17,540 bases of DNA. Source: Acidobacteriota bacterium (lineage in GTDB: Bacteria; Acidobacteriota; Blastocatellia; Pyrinomonadales; Pyrinomonadaceae). Positions 9,316 through 15,010 of this stretch are shown piece after piece (positions within the stretch are counted from its first letter, which is position 1; each line of letters starts with the position of its first letter). The DNA is taken from assembly GCA_963169175.1 (NCBI GenBank), contig CAUJFK010000108.1, positions 1-17,540 on the forward strand, written 5' to 3'. The notes under the pieces were generated by a model, which did not search any database, had not been told where the DNA came from, and saw nothing but the letters and a program-made list of their open reading frames with translations. Position numbers and translations under genes: made by a program.

Positions 9316-10227
9316 CTAGCTAGAGGTCGTTTGGGATTTTTTTTTCGATCCTGCCGTACCCGAATCTTTTTCCAGGTCAAGCTTGATCGAGTCCAGGATA
9401 CCGTTGATAAATTGAGTTGCCTCGAACGTAGAAAACCGGCGGGCGATCTCGAGCCCCTCGTTGATCACGACTGTATGCGGGGTGTCCTCATACAGAAACT
9501 CGTACACGGCGAGCCTAAGTACATTCCTGTCAACAATTGCCATCCGCTCAATGCGCCAGTGCTCGGCCCGTGTCCGGATGCGGTCGTCGATAACGGAGAG
9601 ATTCTCGATAGTGCCGTCAACAAGCTTGTTCGAAAAAGAACGGATAGCGGCAACGGCCGTAATTAGCTGAGCGAAGGCACGGCAAAGATCATCGCCCATT
9701 TTATTGAGCAATTGGACGCCATGAGAACGAAGTTCGCCAAACTGAACGCGCTCGTCCGACAATGTGCTGGAGCCGCGGGTCAGTACACGAGATTCAAGGC
9801 CCGAGACCAACGATTCAAATTCGACGCGTGAGCGGGCGATCGCTGCGGCCAGGGGTTCGGCTGAAGGTACGCGGTCGGTACTTAGATCAGCGGTCAGATC
9901 TAGAAATATTCTTCGCAGTGATTCGATCGAACCTGTCAGGCCGCGAGTCCATTCAGAGCGTTTTCCGCTTCTTTCAAGGGGATCGGTCTTTTTTATCCAG
10001 GAGCGGTAACTGTCAGGGAGATTGGCGAACTTTTCGAGTTCGTCCCGGAAGTCGAGAGCGAGCGACCCGGCGCCCTTCTGGGCCTCTTCAAAACCGAGTT
10101 CCGACCAGTAGCGCTGGGACGAAAACGGCTCCGGGCGGACGACGTCGGCCGCAAAAAGCATCTGCAGCGCGCATTCACGGGCCTTTCTGCGTGCACCCGT
10201 ATTCTTGCCTGATTTATCAAACGACAT
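9316..10227 (-). CDS. nusB: Transcription antitermination factor NusB with large internal insertion
   Basis: NusB binds boxA RNA together with NusE (S10) and supports rRNA antitermination. The product is 303 residues, about twice the usual 130-160. Helix 1 is present at residues 11-30 (GARRKARECALQMLFAADV). The conserved second half resumes near residue 195 with KLVDGTIENLSVIDDRI, HWRIERMAIVDRNVLRLAVY, DTPHTVVINEGLEIARRF and FINGILDSI. Roughly residues 31-195 replace what is normally a 25-30 residue connector, an excess of about 135 residues with no family I recognise (charged, helical-looking, e.g. LALDFRDELEKF and SEWTRGLTGSIESLRRI). The reading frame is intact and the whole ORF lacks stops, so this is not a frameshift artefact. 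ATG start at 10227 overlaps the ribH end by 11 nt, indicating translational coupling in the common ribH-nusB operon. Confidence 0.9.
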   Translation of the reverse strand: MSFDKSGKNTGARRKARECALQMLFAADVVRPEPFSSQRYWSELGFEEAQKGAGSLALDFRDELEKFANLPDSYRSWIKKTDPLERSGKRSEWTRGLTGSIESLRRIFLDLTADLSTDRVPSAEPLAAAIARSRVEFESLVSGLESRVLTRGSSTLSDERVQFGELRSHGVQLLNKMGDDLCRAFAQLITAVAAIRSFSNKLVDGTIENLSVIDDRIRTRAEHWRIERMAIVDRNVLRLAVYEFLYEDTPHTVVINEGLEIARRFSTFEATQFINGILDSIKLDLEKDSGTAGSKKKSQTTSS

Positions 10228-10738
10228 GAGGAATAGCCTTCTGGTCCGAACCCTGGTCCTTGCTCTTTTTGCCGATCTCGCGGTAAAGATTTGCGACCTC
10301 GGCGGCCGACAACGCGGCCTCGTACCCTTTGTTCCCGGCCTTGACGCCGCAGCGGTTTATCGCCTGCTCCAGCGTGTTTGCGGTGACAACGCCGAACATG
10401 ACCGGGACGCCCGTCTGCATAGATACCTGCCCTACGCCTTTGGCCGCTTCGCCGGCGACATAGTCAAAATGCGGTGTCTCACCGCGGATGACCACGCCCA
10501 GGGCGATCACGGCATCCCACTCGCCGCTTTCGGCCAGCTTCTTTGCCGTCAGCGGAAGTTCGAATGAGCCCGGCACCATAAAGATCTCGACGGCGTCTTC
10601 CGCGGCACCCAGGCTTTCCAGGCCCTCGACGGCACCGTCAACAAGCTTTGAGGTTAGAAAATCATTCCACCTGCTTGCTACGATCGCAAATCGATATCCT
10701 TCGGCACTAAGCCGACCGCGATGGGTTTTAGGTTTCAA
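10217..10738 (-). CDS. ribH: 6,7-dimethyl-8-ribityllumazine synthase
   Basis: RibH condenses 5-amino-6-ribitylaminouracil with 3,4-dihydroxy-2-butanone 4-phosphate, the penultimate step of riboflavin synthesis, as a cytosolic oligomer. All family landmarks are visible in its 173 residues: ASRWNDFLTSKLVDGA (ribityl/aromatic site), VPGSFELPLTAKKLA, ALGVVIRGETPHFDYV with the catalytic-site His, FGVVTANTLEQAI and KAGNKGYEAALSA (phosphate/Arg-Lys site region). The C-terminus carries about 20 extra polar residues. The TTG start at 10738 is well supported because GGAG lies 7 nt before it on the coding strand (GGAGAGATATT-TTG). It is first in the ribH-nusB operon, overlapping nusB by 11 nt. Other riboflavin genes are not in the window. 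Confidence 0.95.
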   Translation of the reverse strand: MKPKTHRGRLSAEGYRFAIVASRWNDFLTSKLVDGAVEGLESLGAAEDAVEIFMVPGSFELPLTAKKLAESGEWDAVIALGVVIRGETPHFDYVAGEAAKGVGQVSMQTGVPVMFGVVTANTLEQAINRCGVKAGNKGYEAALSAAEVANLYREIGKKSKDQGSDQKAIPHVV

Positions 10739-10775
10739 AATATCTCTCCAGCGTTCCAGCGTTTGCTAACTTCCA

Positions 10776-10805
10776 AGTATAGAGAACCATAAATCGAATT
10801 GACAA
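10776..10805 (-). promoter_or_regulatory. Candidate sigma70 promoter for ribH-nusB
   Basis: On the minus strand, TTGTCA (-35; plus coordinates 10800-10805) is followed after 18 nt by TATACT (-10; 10776-10781), each 5 of 6 to consensus. Transcription would start near 10769, leaving a leader of about 30 nt. That is too short for an FMN riboswitch, so none is present before ribH. Confidence 0.5.
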
Positions 10806-10881
10806 GGAAAAAACCCACTTTGCACATATAGTGGTAAACGTGCTACTTTTCCGTCCGATTTGTTAGGAAGCCCAAACCACT

Positions 10882-11838
10882 GTGCATAAGAACGTACTCA
10901 TCACCGGCGGTGCCGGATTCATCGGTTCACATTTGGCCACGCGTTTGCTGAACGAAGGCGGATGGAACATTACGATCATTGACGATCTGAACGATTTCTA
11001 TTCGCCGGATGTGAAACGGGCGAACCTTCGCGAGATCGCGGAACACGGGACATTCGAGCTTGTCGAAGCCGACATCCGGGATGCTGAGCGGCTGGCATCG
11101 GTATTTGAAACGAAGGCATTTGATTGTATAGTTCACCTCGCCGCCCGGGCGGGTGTAAGGCCGTCCCTGTCCGAGCCAAAACTGTATTGCGAGACCAATA
11201 TAAACGGTACGCTCAATCTGCTTGAGCTGGCCCGCGATCATAAGGTGCCGCAGTTTGTGTTTGGCTCTTCGTCCAGTGTTTACGGCATCAATTCAAAACT
11301 TCCGTTCGCAGAAGAAGACCGCATTTTTCAGCCGATCTCCCCCTACGCCGCGACCAAAGCGGCCGGTGAACTGCTTTGTCACACCTATTCGCATCTTTTT
11401 GGATTCCGCACAGTTTGCTTGCGCTTTTTTACCGTTTACGGGGCTCGTCAGCGGCCTGATCTGGCAATTCACAAATTTTCGCGCCTTATCCGGGACGGGA
11501 AACCGATCCAGATGTTCGGCGACGGTTCGGCCCGTCGCGATTATACCTACATCGACGATATTATCCAGGGAGTCAGGACCTCAATGGACTATGACGGTTC
11601 GATGCACGAAGTGTTCAACCTTGGTGAATCGGAAACAACTGAGCTTAGCCGCCTGATCGAATTGATCGAGGAGAGCCTGGGGAAAAAAGCCCTCATCGAC
11701 CGTCAGCCGATGCAGCCCGGCGATGTGCCGATCACCTACGCGGACATCTCAAAGGCCCGCCGTTTATTGAATTACGATCCAACAACGAAGATCGAAGATG
11801 GGATCCCAAAGTTTGCCGATTGGTTTCGACGTCAATAG
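10882..11838 (+). CDS. NAD-dependent sugar-nucleotide 4-epimerase (UDP-glucuronate/UDP-glucose 4-epimerase-like)
   Basis: This is an extended short-chain dehydrogenase/reductase that interconverts C4 epimers of a UDP-sugar, supplying precursors for surface polysaccharide. The 318 residues begin with a Rossmann NAD motif, LITGGAGFIGSHLA. Next come the acidic ribose-binding IIDDLNDFYSPDVKRANL, HLAARAGVRPSL, the catalytic serine region GSSSSVYG and the Tyr-x3-Lys pair in SPYAATKAAGE. LRFFTVYGARQRPDLAIHKF and FGDGSARRDYTYIDDI follow, and QPGDVPITYADISKARRLL lies near the end. RAGVRPSL plus FFTVYG-RPD-A-HKF favour UDP-glucuronate 4-epimerase over GalE, but the substrate cannot be fixed from sequence. 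The start is GTG at 10882, directly before HKNVLITGGAG, with AGGAAG about 12 nt upstream. It is transcribed divergently from ribH-nusB. Confidence 0.9.
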   Translation: MHKNVLITGGAGFIGSHLATRLLNEGGWNITIIDDLNDFYSPDVKRANLREIAEHGTFELVEADIRDAERLASVFETKAFDCIVHLAARAGVRPSLSEPKLYCETNINGTLNLLELARDHKVPQFVFGSSSSVYGINSKLPFAEEDRIFQPISPYAATKAAGELLCHTYSHLFGFRTVCLRFFTVYGARQRPDLAIHKFSRLIRDGKPIQMFGDGSARRDYTYIDDIIQGVRTSMDYDGSMHEVFNLGESETTELSRLIELIEESLGKKALIDRQPMQPGDVPITYADISKARRLLNYDPTTKIEDGIPKFADWFRRQ

Positions 11839-11996
11839 CGGCTTCACCATGCGGCGATCGATCTGGTTAAATTTGCCTTGGCCGCTGCCTCGGCAGTCTA
11901 TCGCCGTGTCGAACATCGCGTCGCAGTTTCGATGATCGCGCCGCGGCCTGATGTTCCCTAGCTTGCGAAGATCGCGATCATGCGAAATCAAAAAAC
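11839..11996. other. Intergenic spacer after the epimerase
   Basis: No gene is supported here. Small perfect dyads are visible: CTGCCTCGGCAG (11885-11896) and GATCGCGATC (11970-11979). Neither is followed by a T-run. The right end leads into the promoter at 11997. Confidence 0.4.
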
Positions 11997-12024
11997 TTGA
12001 CATGCCGATGAAAGGATGTATTAT
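11997..12024 (+). promoter_or_regulatory. Near-consensus sigma70 promoter for the orphan 130-aa gene
   Basis: A perfect TTGACA (11997-12002) is followed after 16 nt by TATTAT (12019-12024), 5 of 6 to the -10 consensus. Transcription should begin around 12031. This decides the downstream start: the in-frame ATG at 12016 lies inside the promoter and would not be on the transcript, leaving the ATG at 12064. Confidence 0.7.
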
Positions 12025-12063
12025 AGATGCAACAACGTGCCGCAGGAAGCGCGTGACGAAAAA

Positions 12064-12456
12064 ATGGCATTGCATTGGGAGAGATTCAGGGGCGGCCCTA
12101 CGCGGGCGGAGAATACGGTGTTTGCGATCACGATCAATGCGAAGAACGTGATCACCTTCAATAAATACGCGCGGGAGAAATTAGGGCATCCGGAAGGCGT
12201 TTTGCTGCTTTTCGAAAAGAAGGAATCGATAATCGGCGTGGTGCCGGTCTCGATGAAAGAGAAGGACGCGTTTCCGATGAAGCCAAAAGGCGGCGGCCAG
12301 AACCACGTGGTCCACGCCGCGCCGTTCTGCCGTCATTTCGGCATCGTGATCGAGCGAACGGAAAAATTCGATCACGTAGATCTCGACAACGAAGGCATCC
12401 TCCGCCTCGATCTGAAATCGACACACGACGTTAGCAATCGGCGGAAGCGATACTAG
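12064..12456 (+). CDS. Uncharacterised 130-aa protein
   Basis: I cannot assign this to a named family with confidence. From the ATG at 12064 it has 130 residues (MALHWERFRGGPTRAENTVF). The earlier in-frame ATG at 12016 is excluded by the promoter at 11997-12024. AGGAAG lies about 12 nt upstream of the chosen start. The first half, AITINAKNVITFNKYAREKL followed by EGVLLLFEKKESIIGVVPV, reads as beta-strand/helix/beta and recalls AbrB-like swapped-hairpin proteins; that is only an impression. The second half contains KGGGQNHVVHAAPFCRHFGI, with two His and one Cys, and ends in a basic SNRRKRY tail. There is no signal peptide or membrane segment, so it should be cytoplasmic. It is monocistronic, flanked by a repeat-rich spacer downstream. 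Confidence 0.75.
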   Translation: MALHWERFRGGPTRAENTVFAITINAKNVITFNKYAREKLGHPEGVLLLFEKKESIIGVVPVSMKEKDAFPMKPKGGGQNHVVHAAPFCRHFGIVIERTEKFDHVDLDNEGILRLDLKSTHDVSNRRKRY

Positions 12457-12498
12457 AGGCTGTGCCAAACCTCGCTCGACCGCGGCCTGGGACGCTTT

Positions 12499-12830
12499 GC
12501 GGCTTGCCGCCCTATTTGCGGAAAAGCTCCGCTTTTCCGTCGTTATTTCGAGGGATTATGCGGCTATGCCGCCGCTTTTCTATCGATTGGCGCATGCCTA
12601 TGGCGGTTCGGCGGCATAGCCGCAAGAGTAAGAGGCAGATATCGGCGAAGCACAGCTTCGCCGCAAATAGACGGGCAGAGCCCGAAATCAAAAATGGGCG
12701 GAGTCCGAAATCAGGAATTATGAGACAACGTGGACGGGTAACGTCGGATGTTAAGCACTTGCTGACGCGCGGGCTTATGCATTTGAACCGTTGCTTTCCA
12801 GATCGCTCGCAAATAGCCGGGCAAAGCCCG
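12499..12830. repeat. Cluster of short hairpin dyads with 2-4 nt loops and different stems
   Basis: The 405-bp spacer 12457-12861 holds a series of perfect dyads. They are GCGGC-TT-GCCGC (12499-12510), CGGAAAAGC-TCC-GCTTTTCCG (12519-12539), GCGGC-TAT-GCCGC (within 12560-12573), its inverse at 12610-12623 (14-bp arms matching the previous one), CGGCGAAGC-ACA-GCTTCGCCG (12643-12663), CGGGC-AGA-GCCCG near 12673 and CGGGC-AAA-GCCCG near 12818. Stem sequences differ while the 2-3-nt loop layout is kept. A plus-strand open frame crossing this region (12462-12851) is composed of the repeats and is not credible as a gene. Confidence 0.75.
12745..12790 (+). repeat. Dispersed repeat, copy A (GGATGTTAAG...ACGCGCGGG type)
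   Basis: This is one of four related copies in the window. It begins CGGATGTTAAGCACTTGCTG, continues with ACGCGCGGGCTTATGCA and ends in TTGAACCG. The 23-bp core is 12751-12773. Copies B (14921), C (14965) and the inverted copy D (14889-14911) share it with a few mismatches. Confidence 0.75.
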
Positions 12831-12861
12831 ATGAAGTCATATCACCTTTAGCGCCGAGATC

Positions 12862-13404
12862 TCAGAATCGGGCTACCCAGGCCTCGTATTCAGTGAGGAA
12901 CTTTCGAAGAAACTTTTCCGTTGATCCGTCGAGCATGCCGTTTTCGTCGAAAAGTTTGTTGACGCCGCCGATGTAGGCTTCGTGTTGGAGTGTGGGCATG
13001 CCGAGAAAGACGAGCGACTGGCGCAGGACGTGATTGGCCCCAAAGCCGCCGATGCCGCCGGTCGAGGCACTTACGACCGCCGCCGGTTTGCCGCTCCAAA
13101 CGCTGCTTCCATAAGGCCGCGAGCCAACATCGATCGCATTTTTCAGGCCGCCCGGAATAGTGCGGTTATATTCGGGCGTTACGAAAATGACCGCATCTTT
13201 CGAGTTGATCGCCACCCGAAATTCAGCCCATTCTTTTGGCGGATCGGCAGTTTCAAGATCTTCGTTATAAAGCGGGAGATCGCCGAACTCCACAAACTCA
13301 AGCCTCATCGAATCCGGCGCGAGATGTATCAATTCTTTAGCGATCTTTCGATTCCATGATTCCTTGCGCAGGCTTCCGACGACAATAGCGATCTTTTTTT
13401 CCAT
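12862..13404 (-). CDS. NADPH-dependent FMN reductase family protein (ChrR/azoreductase-like)
   Basis: This is a flavodoxin-fold FMN-dependent NAD(P)H oxidoreductase, the family that includes ChrR, YieF and related quinone/chromate reductases; the physiological substrate is not evident. From the ATG at 13404 the product has 180 residues: MEKKIAIVVGSLRKESWNRK contains the FMN phosphate-binding loop GSLRKESWN. VIFVTPEYNRTIPGGLKNAI is the second FMN-contact motif with the conserved PEYN, and VVSASTGGIGGFGA is the third. A TTG at 13428 would add eight residues ahead of the core and is less likely; AAGG lies just upstream of the chosen ATG. It is divergently arranged with the arsR operon, 155 bp away. 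Whether the ArsR-type regulator controls it too is unknown. Confidence 0.9.
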   Translation of the reverse strand: MEKKIAIVVGSLRKESWNRKIAKELIHLAPDSMRLEFVEFGDLPLYNEDLETADPPKEWAEFRVAINSKDAVIFVTPEYNRTIPGGLKNAIDVGSRPYGSSVWSGKPAAVVSASTGGIGGFGANHVLRQSLVFLGMPTLQHEAYIGGVNKLFDENGMLDGSTEKFLRKFLTEYEAWVARF

Positions 13405-13507
13405 ATGCCTTGATACTAGCTCATACAACGACTATCAGAAAGAGCTAAGGTCGTCCTGGAGAGTCATGTTCACATGGCGGCCCGATGCAGAAAGTTCCAC
13501 GGATCAT

Positions 13508-13536
13508 TTGCGTAGTTAAATGACTACGTGTATTAT
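13508..13536 (+). promoter_or_regulatory. Promoter of the arsR-SRPBCC-DoxX operon
   Basis: TTGCGT (-35; 13508-13513) is followed after exactly 17 nt by TATTAT (-10; 13531-13536). Transcription would start near 13543, about 17 nt before the arsR ATG at 13560, leaving little room for a Shine-Dalgarno; none is visible. The -35 is weak but the spacing is ideal, and both operator palindromes overlap the promoter or start region. Confidence 0.6.
13511..13528 (+). promoter_or_regulatory. Operator 1 of the arsR operon
   Basis: The inverted repeat CGTAGT-N6-ACTACG lies between and over the -35 and -10 elements. Its six-base half-sites, spacing and sequence match operator 2 at 13538-13555. An ArsR-family dimer bound here would block RNA polymerase, giving autorepression. 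The binding protein is inferred from the adjacent arsR gene. Confidence 0.65.
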
Positions 13537-13537
13537 G

Positions 13538-13555
13538 CGTAGTCAGGTAGCTACG
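13538..13555 (+). promoter_or_regulatory. Operator 2 of the arsR operon
   Basis: The inverted repeat CGTAGT-N6-GCTACG overlaps the predicted transcription start and leader. The perfect outer arms extend to ATGCGTAG (13535-13542) and CTACGCAT (13551-13558). It is the second of two equally spaced palindromes, 27 bp centre to centre from operator 1. Confidence 0.65.
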
Positions 13556-13559
13556 CATT

Positions 13560-13883
13560 ATGGATCTGAGACGAGACGTATTCCAGGCAATAGCCGACCC
13601 GACGCGGCGGGCGATACTTGTATTGGTTGCTTCGCAGGCAATGACGGCCGGAGCGATCGCGGCAAATTTTGACACCGCGAGACCGACGGTCTCTAAACAT
13701 CTGCAAATTTTATCTGAGTGCGAGCTGCTCAAACACGAGCAAAAGGGCAGGGAAATTTACTATCAACTAAACCCAAAAAAAATAAAAGAAATAGCCGATT
13801 TTATCGAACCGTTCCGCAAGATGTGGGACGACAGATTTAACAAACTCGAAGCGGTGATGAAGAAATACAAGGCGAGAAAATAA
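13560..13883 (+). CDS. ArsR-family winged-helix transcriptional regulator
   Basis: The product is a 107-residue DNA-binding repressor of the ArsR/SmtB fold, in the metal-independent subgroup typically encoded with SRPBCC proteins. The N-terminus, DVFQAIADPTRRAILVLVAS, is the signature first helix pair. The helix-turn-helix runs about residues 28-52 (MTAGAIAANFDTARPTVSKHLQIL), with the wing in LLKHEQKGREIYYQLNP. The C-terminal helix (residues 74-107, basic) probably dimerises. No CxC or other cysteine metal site is present, so a metal sensor role is not supported. It starts 5 nt downstream of operator 2 (13538-13555), indicating autoregulation, and leads the operon with SRPBCC and DoxX genes. 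The signal it senses is unknown. Confidence 0.93.
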   Translation: MDLRRDVFQAIADPTRRAILVLVASQAMTAGAIAANFDTARPTVSKHLQILSECELLKHEQKGREIYYQLNPKKIKEIADFIEPFRKMWDDRFNKLEAVMKKYKARK

Positions 13884-13908
13884 CTTACGGTTGTTTTGCG
13901 GCTCTTCG

Positions 13909-13977
13909 CTTTGCGTACTTGGCGGGCTTTGCGTGAACCTCTTTCTTTTTTCACGCAAACCCGCCAAGTACGCAAAG
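13909..13977. repeat. Long near-perfect inverted repeat between arsR and the SRPBCC gene
   Basis: The arms 13909-13936 (28 nt, starting CTTTGCGTACTTGGCGGG) and 13951-13977 (27 nt, ending CGCCAAGTACGCAAAG) pair with a single bulged base around a 14-nt pyrimidine-rich loop (13937-13950). It sits within the operon, in the 109-nt gap before the SRPBCC start. On RNA it would be a very stable stem, able to attenuate or separate expression of the downstream genes. There is no U-run immediately after. It is related to the dispersed CGCAAAGAAACACGA sequences at 3858 and 9191. Confidence 0.8.
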
Positions 13978-13992
13978 AAAACACGATGTCTT

Positions 13993-14481
13993 ATGGAACT
14001 AAAAACAAAAGTACACGCCGAAGACGGCAAACATGAATTAGTGATAACGCGCGAGTTCGACCTGCCGGTGGATCTGCTGTTTACGGCACACGCTGAACCC
14101 GAACTTTTTGAGAAATGGATGTCGCACGAATACGGCACGACAACGGTCCTGAAATTTGAAGCCAGAAAGCACGGCGGCTGGCAGCTTCAAACTGTCGATG
14201 CCGAAGGCAATGTGCTTTTTGGCGCGAACGGGGCGTTTCATGATTTCGTTCCCAACCGCAGGATCACGCGGACATTCGAGATGGATGATTCGGCTTACGG
14301 CGTACAGCTTGAGTTTCTGGAATTTGAACCGCTCTCCGACGACACAAGCAAACTTACCATTCACACAATATTCCGATCGCCCGAATTCCGCGACGAATTG
14401 CTGAAGATGCCATTTGCCTTCGGCCTAAGCATGGCCCACGACCGGCTGCAGGAGATCGCTGGAAAATTGCGGAAAAATTGA
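13993..14481 (+). CDS. SRPBCC (AHSA1/START-like) domain protein
   Basis: This is a cytosolic helix-grip (Bet v1-like) protein of the AHSA1 family, which binds hydrophobic ligands in a central cavity; the ligand is unknown. It has 162 residues from the ATG at 13993 (MELKTKVHAEDGKHELVITR). The family opening is REFDLPVDLLFTAHAEPELF followed by EKWM, then RKHGGWQL, GANGAFHDFVPNRRITRTFE and the final helix MAHDRLQEIAGKL. An upstream in-frame extension to 13891 reads through the hairpin at 13909-13977 and encodes low-quality sequence, so the shorter start is preferred. It belongs to the arsR-SRPBCC-DoxX operon, a recurrent bacterial arrangement, and ends 1 nt before the DoxX-like start. Confidence 0.9.
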   Translation: MELKTKVHAEDGKHELVITREFDLPVDLLFTAHAEPELFEKWMSHEYGTTTVLKFEARKHGGWQLQTVDAEGNVLFGANGAFHDFVPNRRITRTFEMDDSAYGVQLEFLEFEPLSDDTSKLTIHTIFRSPEFRDELLKMPFAFGLSMAHDRLQEIAGKLRKN

Positions 14482-14482
14482 T

Positions 14483-14869
14483 ATGACAAAAACACGAAAA
14501 ATAATATATTGGATTGCGACCCTTTGGCTTTCGCTGGGTTTAGCGGCAACCGGAATAGGGCAACTGATCGGAGCCGATGGCCAGGGCGGCGCGGATATGA
14601 TGGCGAAGTTGGGTTATCCAAGATACCTCATGCCATTGCTCGGGGTCTGGAAGATCCTTGCTGTAATCGCATTGCTTATTCCTAAATTTTCTTTGCTAAA
14701 GGAATGGGCTTACGCAGGTGTTTTCTTTCTTATGTCGGGAGCGATATATTCACACATTGCGGCGAACGATGTATTTGTCGAAACGCTTCCGGGCCTGCTT
14801 CTCGTCGTCTTGGCCGTTGTATCGTGGTATTTTCGGCCGGAGAGCAGAAAGACAATATCGGCAGCGTAG
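14483..14869 (+). CDS. DoxX-like small integral membrane protein
   Basis: The product is a 128-residue inner-membrane protein of the DoxX/DoxX-like type with four predicted hydrophobic segments: residues about 8-30 (IIYWIATLWLSLGLAATGIG), 47-66 (YLMPLLGVWKILAVIALLIP), 73-90 (WAYAGVFFLMSGAIYSHI) and 101-117 (LPGLLLVVLAVVSWYF). The gly/ala-rich first helix and the GVWKILAVIALL-P pattern match the family. DoxX relatives have been linked to redox or thiosulfate metabolism, but for this subgroup no activity is established. The ATG starts 1 nt after the SRPBCC stop, so translation is likely coupled; it is third in the arsR-led operon. The end is followed immediately by the repeat block at 14889. 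Confidence 0.88.
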   Translation: MTKTRKIIYWIATLWLSLGLAATGIGQLIGADGQGGADMMAKLGYPRYLMPLLGVWKILAVIALLIPKFSLLKEWAYAGVFFLMSGAIYSHIAANDVFVETLPGLLLVVLAVVSWYFRPESRKTISAA

Positions 14870-14888
14870 CCGAATCCAATTGCGGAAA

Positions 14889-15010
14889 CCCGCGCGAAAG
14901 CAAGGGCTTAATGCGAGCGTTGGATGTTAAGGCCTCGTTAACGCGCGGCCCTCTGCAAAGTTTCTGGATGTTAGGCTCTTGCTAACGCGCAGGCTTCTGC
15001 ATTCTGACCG
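14889..15010. repeat. Repeat block: inverted copy D and direct copies B and C
   Basis: The spacer after the DoxX gene (14870-15175) holds three copies of the repeat seen at 12745. Inverted copy D is 14889-14911; its reverse complement starts TTAAGCCCTTGCT and matches copy A at 20 of 23 positions. Direct copy B is 14921-14956, and direct copy C is 14965-15010, ending TTCTGACCG like copy A. D and B are 15 bp apart and could form a long imperfect hairpin at the end of the arsR operon. Copies B and C each contain a 5-bp stem (GTTAA/TTAAC and GTTAG/CTAAC) in which one pair has changed on both sides. Confidence 0.75.

Noticed and set aside
10205..10567. Plus-strand open frame antisense to ribH
   Set aside because: It is a shadow of ribH, whose minus-strand product matches the family end to end.
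10799..10832. Plus-strand promoter for the epimerase (TTGACA with TATAGT)
   Set aside because: The spacing is 22 nt, too long for sigma70; the TTGACA bases also serve as the minus-strand -35 of ribH.
10739..10870. FMN riboswitch before ribH
   Set aside because: The predicted leader is only about 30 nt and no conserved RFN-element pattern is seen.
12499..12830. CRISPR array
   Set aside because: The repeated units are palindromes of differing sequence with irregular spacing, and there are no cas genes.
12462..12851. Plus-strand open frame of 129 codons
   Set aside because: It runs through the palindrome cluster and repeat copy A; the product is Arg/Ser/Pro-rich with no family features.
13891..13992. 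N-terminal extension of the SRPBCC gene
   Set aside because: It is encoded by the hairpin repeat at 13909-13977; the family domain begins just after the ATG at 13993.
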